From: a virus
Length of the DNA: 21,753 nucleotides
Reading direction: 5' to 3' (one strand)
IMG/VR virus record: IMGVR_UViG_3300035703_000434
Coordinates: 1 to 21,753 of that record
In this document: positions 1 through 9,700 of the stretch, piece by piece
Numbering within the stretch: position 1 is the stretch's first letter
How the letters are laid out: each line of letters starts with the position of its first letter
Notes under the pieces: generated by a model
Seen by the model: the letters and a program-made list of their open reading frames with translations, nothing else
Databases searched by the model: none
What the model was told of the DNA's origin: nothing
Translations under genes and position numbers: made by a program

Positions 1-3000
1 TAGTTAACTTTTCTTCTGATTTTATATTTGCCAATATATTTTCTTGTTGTGATTTTATATTTTCAGACTTGTTTTTATTTTGTTTTTCTCTTTGTTGATA
101 TTTTTCTTGTATTGTTGATAGAATTTTCACATTTAAACTTTGTAAAAAATTATCTATTTTAGGTAATGCAAAAACAGATTGTCTTGTTCCTTCAAATGTG
201 GTGTTAAATTCACCTTGAGATATATTATGTTGGATACTTGTTATCATATATGGTCCTGAAAACATTGGAACGTTTCTCAAATTGAAATACATCATAGGTT
301 GTATAAGTGCGCAACCTAACATTTCAACACTACATTTGTAACTTCTATTTTTGTAAATATTATATAATGAAACGGATTGTGTTGTGGTTCTTCTATTTTT
401 TTGTGAATTCGCCATTTGATTTAACATTTCTAAAGATTCCGAAGTTGGTTTACCGACATCTTGGGAAACATTAAAACTTCTAAAGACCTGTTGATTTTGT
501 CTTCCAAAATCAATATTAAATCCAACAACTTTATTAGATTTATCCCAATCAACTTTACTTGTTTGATTTTCAATCAAAGGATTATCACTAGCACGTCTAA
601 GATCAAATGCGTCGTCTCGATATTTAAAATCAGGATTATCTTTCATTTCAGGATATTGACTACCAGGATTTGTGTAATAACATAAAAATTTTGGTGAACT
701 TTCTCGATAGTCCACATTTAAGAAAGTCCCAAATAATGTATTAGCAAAGTCCAACGTTCCCTCAGGTCTTGGTGTTGGGTTTTTTTGCGCATCCTGAACA
801 TTATAGAAATTAACAAATGACGGTAACATAAAGTGTTGGAAATTGTTTTGGACTAAAATTGTTGTGACCATGTCCAAAAGTGTGTTTTTATAATTTCCGC
901 CTTGTATTAGATCTTGTATTTCAAAAATATCAACCAATATCTTATCCCCCAAATCTCGACTGGCTCTATCAACTAACATAACATCCTCAAAAAGAGTCTT
1001 ATTACTTAAATCAAAACCAGAAATCCAAGTATCGTTTAACGCCTTAAAAGTATCCCAAAGTTCAGTTCTTGTTTGTTCTGTATAACCGGCTTCTAATGGT
1101 GCACGATTATTTTCATTAGCTGCGGTTAAAATTATATTTGGTAGTTGTTTTCTAACATAAGGTAACATTGTGTTTATCACATTATTAATATATGTTTCTG
1201 ATTGAGTAAAATAATTATCCATCAAAGAATAAAACTTATTATAATTTAAAGAATTATCTTTTAATTTTTCACTAGCGTATATTTTAATAAGTGGTGCGAA
1301 CTCTTTAACATTTTTTTCATTAAACGATACATTTAAATCTATAAAAAAATCTGTTATATATGATCCGCTATTTTTATATTCCAATTCGGGTATTGACGAT
1401 TCACCAACATAAAATAATAAGGCTTTCCAAGTTTCGGGATTTTGTTGTTGTGATCCTTGTAATGAAACTTGTGGTGGTAAATTACCAAAAACATATGGAC
1501 TATAAATTATAGGGTCTTCAATAAATCTAGTTGAGAATGTTAAAAATAGTCTTCTATTAAAATTCGAAGGATTTCCATGTTTAAATACAACATCATAATT
1601 CATTAAAGATGTTAAAAGTTTTTGAAAGTTATCATTTTGGCTTTGTATTATACTTTCCAATTTTGTTTCAGGAGAACTACCGATAGGGACTCCAACTTTC
1701 AACAATTCCCTCATAAAGTAATGGAAGTTTTTAAATCCTTTGTCTGATTCTAAAGACGTTGTTCCATCGGGATTTGTTTCATTATTTGTTGATTCTATTT
1801 CATATGTTTTATTTTCAGGTAAGGTATCGACATAATCATAAACAGATCTACTATAGTTTAAAAACTCAGATTCAAAATAATCTAATGTTTTTATATCAAA
1901 TGTTGTAAACAACTCTTCAAAATTAGTATAGTCTTGATCGTCACCTGAAATAGAAAAATTTTGTTGGTCTTTTTGTTCGTTTAATATTGTTTTTAAATAA
2001 GTTTCTGGATTGTTTTTCTTTAATTTACTATTATCAAACCAACCATATTGTGGTATGTTCCAAAATAATCTAACACTACCATTAAATAACGATGGGTTAT
2101 TAGATAATTCAACTTTCATAGTTCCGTTTTTAAAAGCTTCATCTTTTGCTTGATTAATATTAGACCCAAAAGAAGGAACCACATAATAAAAATTAGAATC
2201 TGTAATTTGTCTTATAACCGTAGACCAAGGACTAACCCTCATAGATCTTTGTAAATTACTTGTATCAAATCCTTGATTTTCAAAAATTGTCGAGTTGGTT
2301 GTATTAAGTAAAACTAGTTTACCATTATTAATTAAATTTTGTATTTGTTGAGATCCAATTCCTTGGATATATGCCCCTTGAACGACAAATGGTGATTGTG
2401 TTGGTGGCTGGACTGTTGATATATTATATAAACCAATTCCTCCGGTTACTCCCGATATTTGTGAAAGTATTTTAATATCACCATTAAGATTTAGTCCATT
2501 TAAAATAGACCCCGAAACTAAAACATTACTATCAATATCTAAAACTTGTAATGGTGGGTTTAATACTTTATAGTTGAATGTTTCGGCAGAAATACTACTT
2601 ACCTCAAATATTGATGTTGTCCCTGTTGAAGCACTAAATACACTTGTAATAGTAATGGTAGAAATTGATGTCGGTCCTTCTAAGATATTACCGACTTGAA
2701 TTGGTATAGAATTGTTGTTAGTTATATCGGCAAACGAACCTAAAACAAAATTCAAATTATTAAATGATGCATTAAAATTTAAAGGTGTTGTATATGTTCC
2801 AGTTCCACCTGAAACTCCACTTGTTTGTGATACTAACTGAATATTTGTATTTAATTGTGGGATAAAAATAGAATCAGGAACTTTTATATAATCTTTAGAT
2901 ATGGAATTAATTGTAATTCCAGTTCCTGTGGTGGAACAAGTCCCAGTAACAACATATGTAGAACATGTTCCCGTCAATTCTTTACTAATAACATTACCCT

Positions 3001-6000
3001 GAACTTGTGTTTTACCGCTAAAAATTTTCAAACCTTGTAGAAAAACACTAAAATCGTCAACTAATTGTGGATAAAATCCGGTGTTAATGTCGGTAAAAGG
3101 TTGTGATCCTGTTGTATCATCTAAGACCAAATTTCTTTGTGTTCCATCAATAGTTAAATTATACGATAAAGTTGTTGCCGAATTTACAGGATCCCAATTT
3201 TCTTTATAATTAAAATCAGTCCAAACCTCATCTAAAATATCAACGTTAGTTTCTTTATATATTTTATATCGATGCCAAATAGAACCATATTTTAAAATCC
3301 AAGCGTAAGGTATTTTATGAACGGCCCCAAACTTTTTAAAAGTTGATAGGATATAACTTAAGTCAGTTGTTGATTCACCATTTTTAGACACATATTTTTC
3401 TCTAAGTGTTGCTAGTGGTAAACTATTAAGAAATAAATATGCAGCTAACTTATATGGATATGGATCATTTTGTTTATATCTATAGTTAAATACACCTTTT
3501 TGAATTGCGTTAATAAAATATGGGGTATTCAACATTGAGGTTGTTTGGTTATCGGTTAGATAATTAGTGTAATTCTTGTAGAACAAATTACCTTCGGTTA
3601 TAACTTGATCTTTTAATTGTCTATTTTGATAAAAAGTTTTAAGGTTAGTGGTCTCTAAAGTTGTATTTAGATTACTATAATTAAAGTGTGTTATTGGTCT
3701 TTTGGTTGTATCATTATCATCAATATCAAAATTAGTTATTGTCTTGTGGATATCATTATACTCCAAAACTTGTTTAGTATCGAATGCTTCGTTTGCATTA
3801 TTTAAACTTTTACCATTCGCCAAATTATCCCTATCCCATTTCAAATCAATAATTGGGTATGTATCACCAAAAACGAATTCATTATTTGATGAAGATAATG
3901 TCATGTAATTTTCTAAATTAACTAAATCTTTATTATTAACTAAAGAAACACTAGGTTGTGATTTCGTGGATAATAAAATATCAGAATTAAATAATACACT
4001 TGGATTGTTAACATCATTTTTAATATACGGAGTTGTAAATTCACCTCTAATAAATGATTGCCAACTATCACCTTGACCTTCATTTGATATGTGTCGTAAA
4101 AATGGTAAATAATTTGTCCCATCCAACAAATATTCTTTAATCGTTTTTGCCAAAAATGGATTATCATTACCCAAACTTTTTAAAATATTTGTCCCTTCAT
4201 TACCTGATTCAACTTCATAAATTGCCGAATTATAACCAGACGGTCTATTGAATAATGAATAATACGAGTTTAACATAAGTCTTTCGTATATTTCGAAAAA
4301 ATATTTGGTTTCTTCTTTATTTTGAAAAACTTCATTTGAAACGGGAAAATCGATTGCATTTAAAGAAAGTCTTAAAGGCTGTTGATCTGATTGATCGGAT
4401 TCTGCACCACGAGCATTAGCGTCAGTTTGTCTTTGAGTAAAACCTTTTATAAATTGTTCCACAAATTCAACTTCAGGCCAAATTTCAGGGTTATAAGATC
4501 TATATGAACTGGCAACTGTTTGTGACCCAGGGTATATTATTTCAAACCTTTCTTTTCCGTCATCACCTGTGGTTTCTTGTATAACTTGTGGCCACGGATA
4601 AATTGGTTCATTATTTTGTGTTGAGGATGTTATGTCAGCACTTGGTGCTGTTGATGAGTTACCAAATATTGCCGCTCGTCTATATGGATTTTCCCTTTGA
4701 TCCCACGCTTTTTTATGGACTTCATCCATCAGTCTTAAAAATGCTTCACCTTGACAATAAAAAATTGCTAAAATATTTCTAATAGATGGTGAGAATCCTA
4801 AACCTTTATCCCCTTTTTGACTAAACTTTGTTGCTAAATTCTCAGTAATTTGTTGTTCAACTTGAGTTCTAATTTTTGAAGCTTCTTTACCAATTTGATC
4901 TGTGGTGTCCATAAAAGACTTTTGACCTTCAAAAAAATAATAAGTTTCATTAACACCATTAAATGTTGATTGGAAATTAGTTAGAAATGTAACATAAGCC
5001 AAATCTGTTTTTGTCAATGCCGATTGCGGTGTATTTGGTGGTGATATATTTCCTTTTGGTGCGTTTTCTTGAGCACTAAATGTTTTTACACTATCAATAT
5101 CGTTCAAAGTTAGACCTGAAATTTGACAAGTCTTCAAATTGATATTTATCGGTATTTGTGTTTTAATTGTTTTATTACCAACAGTATAACTTCCATTAGT
5201 TCCGTAAATACCGTTTTCATTCAACTTTGTGTTGAATTTTTTTATAATTGAATCTAATTCTGTTGTTAGATCTTGTTTTTTTTGACTATCACTTAACGTT
5301 TTTTTAAACGTGTAAACTTTTTGTCCACTTTTTAATATGATAGGGTTTTTCACATCCATATATTTGTTAAACCACGAACTTACACTAGTAAAAACTTCTT
5401 TTTGATAATCAATTAAATTATTGGTGTATTCGGTCATTGTGGTTAACGCACCCATATTTTCCTTGGCGTAAGTATCTAAAACATCTTTAATGAATACTTG
5501 TAATCTATAATTAAGTTGGTTTAATGTTATTTCAGGAAAATCATCAGGTATTAAACCTTTAGATTTATAATCTGAATATATTTCTTTCATTTTTTGATAT
5601 CCTCTACTAACGATTGTTGGGCTTTGTAATGTATTTTCATTAGTATTTGTTCCTTGTTCGGTTGTTACAGTATTTTGTGATACAACATTATTATACATAT
5701 GAGGAACCGCCATTAAATTAGCAAAACTAACAGATGATAATAATGTATATTTATATCCTAAAAATTTTAACGTTACTGAATAATTACCTGTTGTATTTTC
5801 AAATTTTGAGGTAAACGATTGTAACATTATTGGTAATTTTACAGCCTTTCCATAATAACCTTTAATTGTTAAAGTAAATTGAGGATATGGTAATTGGAAA
5901 AAAGCGGAATATGGAGAACTATTTCCCCCTTCAAAAAGAGCTCGTCCTTTAACATCCTCAAGTTGGACCACTATTGTCGGTAAAAAATTTGTATCATAAC

Positions 6001-6451
6001 TAATTTGGATATTTTTAATACCTAATAAACCGTTGTCTACCGCACCAGGTTGTCCATTTGATAACGTATTTTGTGTTATATAATAGTCATTCGAGTCGTT
6101 AGGATTTTTTACGGCTTTTAAATTTGGTTGATTAACACCTTTACCTTGTAAAGTATCTTTACCTGTTAACTCATCAGACCAAGAAGTATTTAAGAATTTT
6201 TTATTTCCAGGATTTAAAAAATTAATCTTAGCAACAGATATAGTCCTTTGAGAATCATTCATTGCAGATCCAACCGCCAATTTCGTTCTAGGTAAAACAT
6301 TACATTCTAAATTCGCATAAATAACTAAGTCTTCTTGTTTTACAAGTCGTTCTTTAACATTACCAAATTCATCAATAACACTATTGGGATCAATTAAAGT
6401 AATGTTATCGTAATCAAATTCTACAAGAATATTTTCTTGGTTACCTGCCAT
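1..6451 (-). CDS. Giant baseplate/hub-like tail protein, 3' end beyond window
   Basis: One reading frame stays open from an ATG at 6451 to the left edge, giving at least 2150 residues with no stop, so the C-terminus is missing. The start overlaps the stop of the upstream gp53-like gene by 11 nt, which suggests translational coupling. The N-terminal 250 residues look like a beta-rich phage structural domain (PQFTLTIKGYYGK near residue 195). Around residues 550-590 is a helical stretch (SIRNILAIFYCQGEAFLRLM), and near 625 a YPWPQV segment. Residues ~1155-1350 form a Gly/Ser/Thr-rich insertion with two related units, SQTSGVSGGTGTY and SQISGVTGGIGLY. Residues ~2030-2085 (KCSVEMLGCALIQPMMYFNL, then FSGPYMITSIQH and FNTTFEG) resemble the beta-barrel domain of gp27/late-control-D-type hub proteins. 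The last visible ~50 residues are Lys/Glu/Gln-rich and probably coiled coil. Position, size and the hub-like domain indicate a baseplate component, perhaps fusing hub and wedge functions. The exact T4 equivalent is uncertain. Confidence 0.85.
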   Translation of the reverse strand, partial: MAGNQENILVEFDYDNITLIDPNSVIDEFGNVKERLVKQEDLVIYANLECNVLPRTKLAVGSAMNDSQRTISVAKINFLNPGNKKFLNTSWSDELTGKDTLQGKGVNQPNLKAVKNPNDSNDYYITQNTLSNGQPGAVDNGLLGIKNIQISYDTNFLPTIVVQLEDVKGRALFEGGNSSPYSAFFQLPYPQFTLTIKGYYGKAVKLPIMLQSFTSKFENTTGNYSVTLKFLGYKYTLLSSVSFANLMAVPHMYNNVVSQNTVTTEQGTNTNENTLQSPTIVSRGYQKMKEIYSDYKSKGLIPDDFPEITLNQLNYRLQVFIKDVLDTYAKENMGALTTMTEYTNNLIDYQKEVFTSVSSWFNKYMDVKNPIILKSGQKVYTFKKTLSDSQKKQDLTTELDSIIKKFNTKLNENGIYGTNGSYTVGNKTIKTQIPININLKTCQISGLTLNDIDSVKTFSAQENAPKGNISPPNTPQSALTKTDLAYVTFLTNFQSTFNGVNETYYFFEGQKSFMDTTDQIGKEASKIRTQVEQQITENLATKFSQKGDKGLGFSPSIRNILAIFYCQGEAFLRLMDEVHKKAWDQRENPYRRAAIFGNSSTAPSADITSSTQNNEPIYPWPQVIQETTGDDGKERFEIIYPGSQTVASSYRSYNPEIWPEVEFVEQFIKGFTQRQTDANARGAESDQSDQQPLRLSLNAIDFPVSNEVFQNKEETKYFFEIYERLMLNSYYSLFNRPSGYNSAIYEVESGNEGTNILKSLGNDNPFLAKTIKEYLLDGTNYLPFLRHISNEGQGDSWQSFIRGEFTTPYIKNDVNNPSVLFNSDILLSTKSQPSVSLVNNKDLVNLENYMTLSSSNNEFVFGDTYPIIDLKWDRDNLANGKSLNNANEAFDTKQVLEYNDIHKTITNFDIDDNDTTKRPITHFNYSNLNTTLETTNLKTFYQNRQLKDQVITEGNLFYKNYTNYLTDNQTTSMLNTPYFINAIQKGVFNYRYKQNDPYPYKLAAYLFLNSLPLATLREKYVSKNGESTTDLSYILSTFKKFGAVHKIPYAWILKYGSIWHRYKIYKETNVDILDEVWTDFNYKENWDPVNSATTLSYNLTIDGTQRNLVLDDTTGSQPFTDINTGFYPQLVDDFSVFLQGLKIFSGKTQVQGNVISKELTGTCSTYVVTGTCSTTGTGITINSISKDYIKVPDSIFIPQLNTNIQLVSQTSGVSGGTGTYTTPLNFNASFNNLNFVLGSFADITNNNSIPIQVGNILEGPTSISTITITSVFSASTGTTSIFEVSSISAETFNYKVLNPPLQVLDIDSNVLVSGSILNGLNLNGDIKILSQISGVTGGIGLYNISTVQPPTQSPFVVQGAYIQGIGSQQIQNLINNGKLVLLNTTNSTIFENQGFDTSNLQRSMRVSPWSTVIRQITDSNFYYVVPSFGSNINQAKDEAFKNGTMKVELSNNPSLFNGSVRLFWNIPQYGWFDNSKLKKNNPETYLKTILNEQKDQQNFSISGDDQDYTNFEELFTTFDIKTLDYFESEFLNYSRSVYDYVDTLPENKTYEIESTNNETNPDGTTSLESDKGFKNFHYFMRELLKVGVPIGSSPETKLESIIQSQNDNFQKLLTSLMNYDVVFKHGNPSNFNRRLFLTFSTRFIEDPIIYSPYVFGNLPPQVSLQGSQQQNPETWKALLFYVGESSIPELEYKNSGSYITDFFIDLNVSFNEKNVKEFAPLIKIYASEKLKDNSLNYNKFYSLMDNYFTQSETYINNVINTMLPYVRKQLPNIILTAANENNRAPLEAGYTEQTRTELWDTFKALNDTWISGFDLSNKTLFEDVMLVDRASRDLGDKILVDIFEIQDLIQGGNYKNTLLDMVTTILVQNNFQHFMLPSFVNFYNVQDAQKNPTPRPEGTLDFANTLFGTFLNVDYRESSPKFLCYYTNPGSQYPEMKDNPDFKYRDDAFDLRRASDNPLIENQTSKVDWDKSNKVVGFNIDFGRQNQQVFRSFNVSQDVGKPTSESLEMLNQMANSQKNRRTTTQSVSLYNIYKNRSYKCSVEMLGCALIQPMMYFNLRNVPMFSGPYMITSIQHNISQGEFNTTFEGTRQSVFALPKIDNFLQSLNVKILSTIQEKYQQREKQNKNKSENIKSQQENILANIKSEEKLT

Positions 6452-6764
6452 AATAGAAGAAGTAGTTTTCGTAGGTGTTTTTATAGTCCTGTAATGAAGC
6501 TACTAAAGGATATGGAATTGTCAATACTGCACCATCAGGTATTGAAAATTCACTACCCGAATATTGTGGATTAGCGGCCTGTATTAACCATCCAAAATAT
6601 GGGGTTCCATAGAATTGTTGAGATATTTTATCAAGTCTAGATTGACCAACTTTATAAATAAAATTTTTATCTGTGGTTTTAGTTGGTAATTGAATATAAG
6701 GAACCACAGTTTGTTGTCCGTTAAGTAAAAAATCAGTATATCTATTCCAGTATTGAAGTGCCAT
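6441..6764 (-). CDS. LysM-like baseplate wedge protein (T4 gp53-like)
   Basis: A 107-aa protein. The central part (residues ~36-88) has a LysM-like pattern: YKVGQSRLDKISQQFYGTPY, then GWLIQAANP and a closing IPDGAVLTIPYP. This variant, with RLD-IS-FYGTP-W-I-AN, is typical of gp53-type wedge proteins of T4-like phages. T4 gp53 is longer (about 196 aa) with the LysM-like fold toward its end, so this is a minimal version. In such phages the domain is structural, joining wedges in the baseplate, and need not bind peptidoglycan. It starts 1 nt after the stop of the 1686-aa gene, and its own stop lies inside the start of the giant gene, so the three are probably translated together. No signal peptide or membrane segment is seen. 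Confidence 0.85.
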   Translation of the reverse strand: MALQYWNRYTDFLLNGQQTVVPYIQLPTKTTDKNFIYKVGQSRLDKISQQFYGTPYFGWLIQAANPQYSGSEFSIPDGAVLTIPYPLVASLQDYKNTYENYFFYYGR

Positions 6765-6765
6765 A

Positions 6766-9700
6766 TTAATTAAGTGTTACTTTTCCGTTGAAGGTATCTT
6801 TCTTATCGTTTAGATTGTTATTAGAATAAAGGTTTTTTATTCTTTTTGTTTTATCGTTAACGTCGTTTGTAACGTTTGTATTATAATTACATTTTTTAAC
6901 CGTATTGTCGGGTATTTTCCATGTTGTTGCCTGAACATATCGTTCATCACCAGATACATTATTAAAGAATTTTTTTGTATATTCTTGAAAATTTTGACAA
7001 AGGTTTTTGAAGTTTTCACATGATATTTTTAATTGTTCAACCAAATTGATGTCTTGTTTTATTTCGGGACCTTCTGTTATAATATTTTGAAACTGAGTAA
7101 ATTTATCTGGTGTTAAAAATATGGGTGTCATATAATTTGCAAATCTGTTATATGAACAAATACCCCAAAAAGTATCAAACTCGCAATTATTGTTATTACT
7201 AACGGTTGATTGTTTTTCGTAATATAAATCTTTTGTAACATTATTTGTTAATAATAAATTATTATAATCATCAATCGTATTTTTCAAACTTGTGGTGTAA
7301 ACACCAAAAATTGACTCGGAACTTGTAATATTAAAAAATGTATCCCCACTCAAATCATATAATTTTGGTTCATTAGTTTGTAATAGTTCACCGTCTAAAC
7401 CTGATGAAACAACATCAAGTTGTCTAAAAATAAAATTTAACTCATTTTCGATAGTCACCAAACTTGATGTATCATTTGTTAATTTATTTAACATTTCCTC
7501 TTGCTGAACGTTTACTATAGATTTTAATTTTTCTTCCAACTCTCTTCTTTGTTTATTAGTCATACTTGATTTTACATAATCAGGTAATGACTTGTAAATT
7601 GGATTATCGTTACTTTCTATATCTTTTAAAATTTCACCTTTTAATTGTTCGATTAATTTTTGATATTGATTACTTTTACCGTAAATTTCAATTTCTTTTT
7701 TCTGTGGTGTAAATTCACTAATTTCTCCTTTTATATAATCTCTATTTTTTAACGCTATTTGCGACGCTCCATATGAATATGTGTTATTTAATTTTTCAAG
7801 TGTTTCAAAATATGATTTAAAATACTCCTGAATTTTAGATTGTAATGATTCATATAAAACACTATAATCCATTTCAGTATCACTAACTATTTGTCCTATG
7901 GTTGATCCTCCTTTTTTTGGTTGGACGCTGTTAATTTGAGCTTGTTGCTGTTGTGATATAGGCGGAAGTCCTCCTGTTATTTGTTCAACAACGTATTTGT
8001 CTAATTTACTAGTGTCTTCTGTTGCGGTTGCTCTTTCATCGTATATTTCAGTATTTGCGTAATAATTAAATGATAATGCGGTTTGTAATTCATCAACAGG
8101 GCCTTTTAAACCCATACCACCAATAATGTTAAACCCTAAACTAACTTCCACCATCATGGGTTGTAATCCTATTCCTTCAGGATTTATATCAAAATTTGCT
8201 TTATCGTATGATAATGTTAATGATGTCGGAACCGCTTTTGTGTGATAAAAGTCACCAACACGAATTACTAAAATTGGAGGCGCTCCAAATGAAGTATTTA
8301 ATGCGTCGTTATATTTTGGTCGACCATCAGGTCCTATAACAGGAATTGTCTGACCAGGTCTAGTACATTGATTTAAAAATGTTAATCTAGCATTTAAACC
8401 TTCTGGTGTCATGGAATGAAACGTTGGGTCAAAATACTTAATTCTATCTTTAATGCTATCATAAACCATCGGATCGGTTTCTTTGATTACTTCAAAATAA
8501 TCACATTCGGTAAATAAACTTCTTAGTATTTTTTTACTTATACCTTCTTTAATTTTTTGTTCAATAGTAATTTTTGGTTCAGGTTTAATACTTTGTGTGA
8601 CTTGTGTTAAAACATCTTGTGAGTTATTAACAACAGTTCCATTATCACCAGGATTTTCATCGGTTACTGGTTTATCAGGTGGTGGGATTGTTGCTTCAAT
8701 TTTTTGAATTGCAACTCGTCTACACGCCATGGCAGGTATACTATACCACTGAGCTTCATTAGGAGTTGTGGTATCAGGTATTTTAACACCATTAGCGGTC
8801 ACCGCAAAACTATTAACATTACAATTAATACTCGCATTTAAAACATCCCCACCTTGAGCATTAGTAACACTAATATCATTTGTTTCTGTAGTTGCCGTAG
8901 CTAAACTTACTGTTTTTGGTATTGCCGTTATTTCCCCTTGAGGATTTGGGATTATTTTAAACTTATCACCGTGTTGTTCAATTGTTGATCCATCTGAAAG
9001 TTTTTGTCTTAAAAACCATTTTGTGACAGAATCAATTCTTCTTTCAGATAATTTTTGATTATAAGATTCTGTTTGTGGTGCAGATGCAGAACCAATCATG
9101 GTTATGGTGATTGATCCCTTTTGTTTTATTAAAACATCATCAATTTGTTTTAATAATTCACTTTGTATTTGATTAAAGTTTCCTTCGATAACTTCACTAA
9201 AAAAATTATTAATTCCTGATGCGGAAAATATTGATCCGTCTGAATTAACAAATTGAGGTGCCTTCTGTAGATAAACATTTTCTAACCCAATATATTGATT
9301 ATAATAAGTGTCAAATGGAAACTGTGCTGTTCCACCATTTTTATTTTCTCCAGGTTTAGTTCCGTTAGGCCCACCAGGGACATCATTTTCAAAATAAAAA
9401 CCTAAACCTTCATACTTTGACCAATTATAATCAGGTGGTGGATTTTCAGCCTTAGTTTCTCCATCATTTGTTGTATTCGGAAGTTTATTAGCACCTGTAA
9501 CACTTTCTGTGGTTGTTGCTGCCGGGTTGGATGGAATACTTTCTAAAACTTGTATTTGTTCTTCAGATGTTAATCTAGGGTTATTTAATATCTCTTGATA
9601 CGTAAAAAGTTCATTAGGACTTAGATTATTAAATTTTGTTGCCAATTCATATATATCATATTTAACACAACCCGCGAAAAAGGAATCAACAACACTTTGT

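Noticed and set aside
3940-4167. Short ORF within the giant gene, minus strand
   Set aside because: It lies in a different frame from the 6.4-kb open frame and has no recognisable features. Short plus-strand ORFs at 461, 2855, 3702 and 4588 were rejected for the same reason.
6837-7019. 60-codon minus-strand ORF near the end of the 1686-aa gene
   Set aside because: It is a frame-shifted shadow of the Lys/Asn-rich C-terminus.
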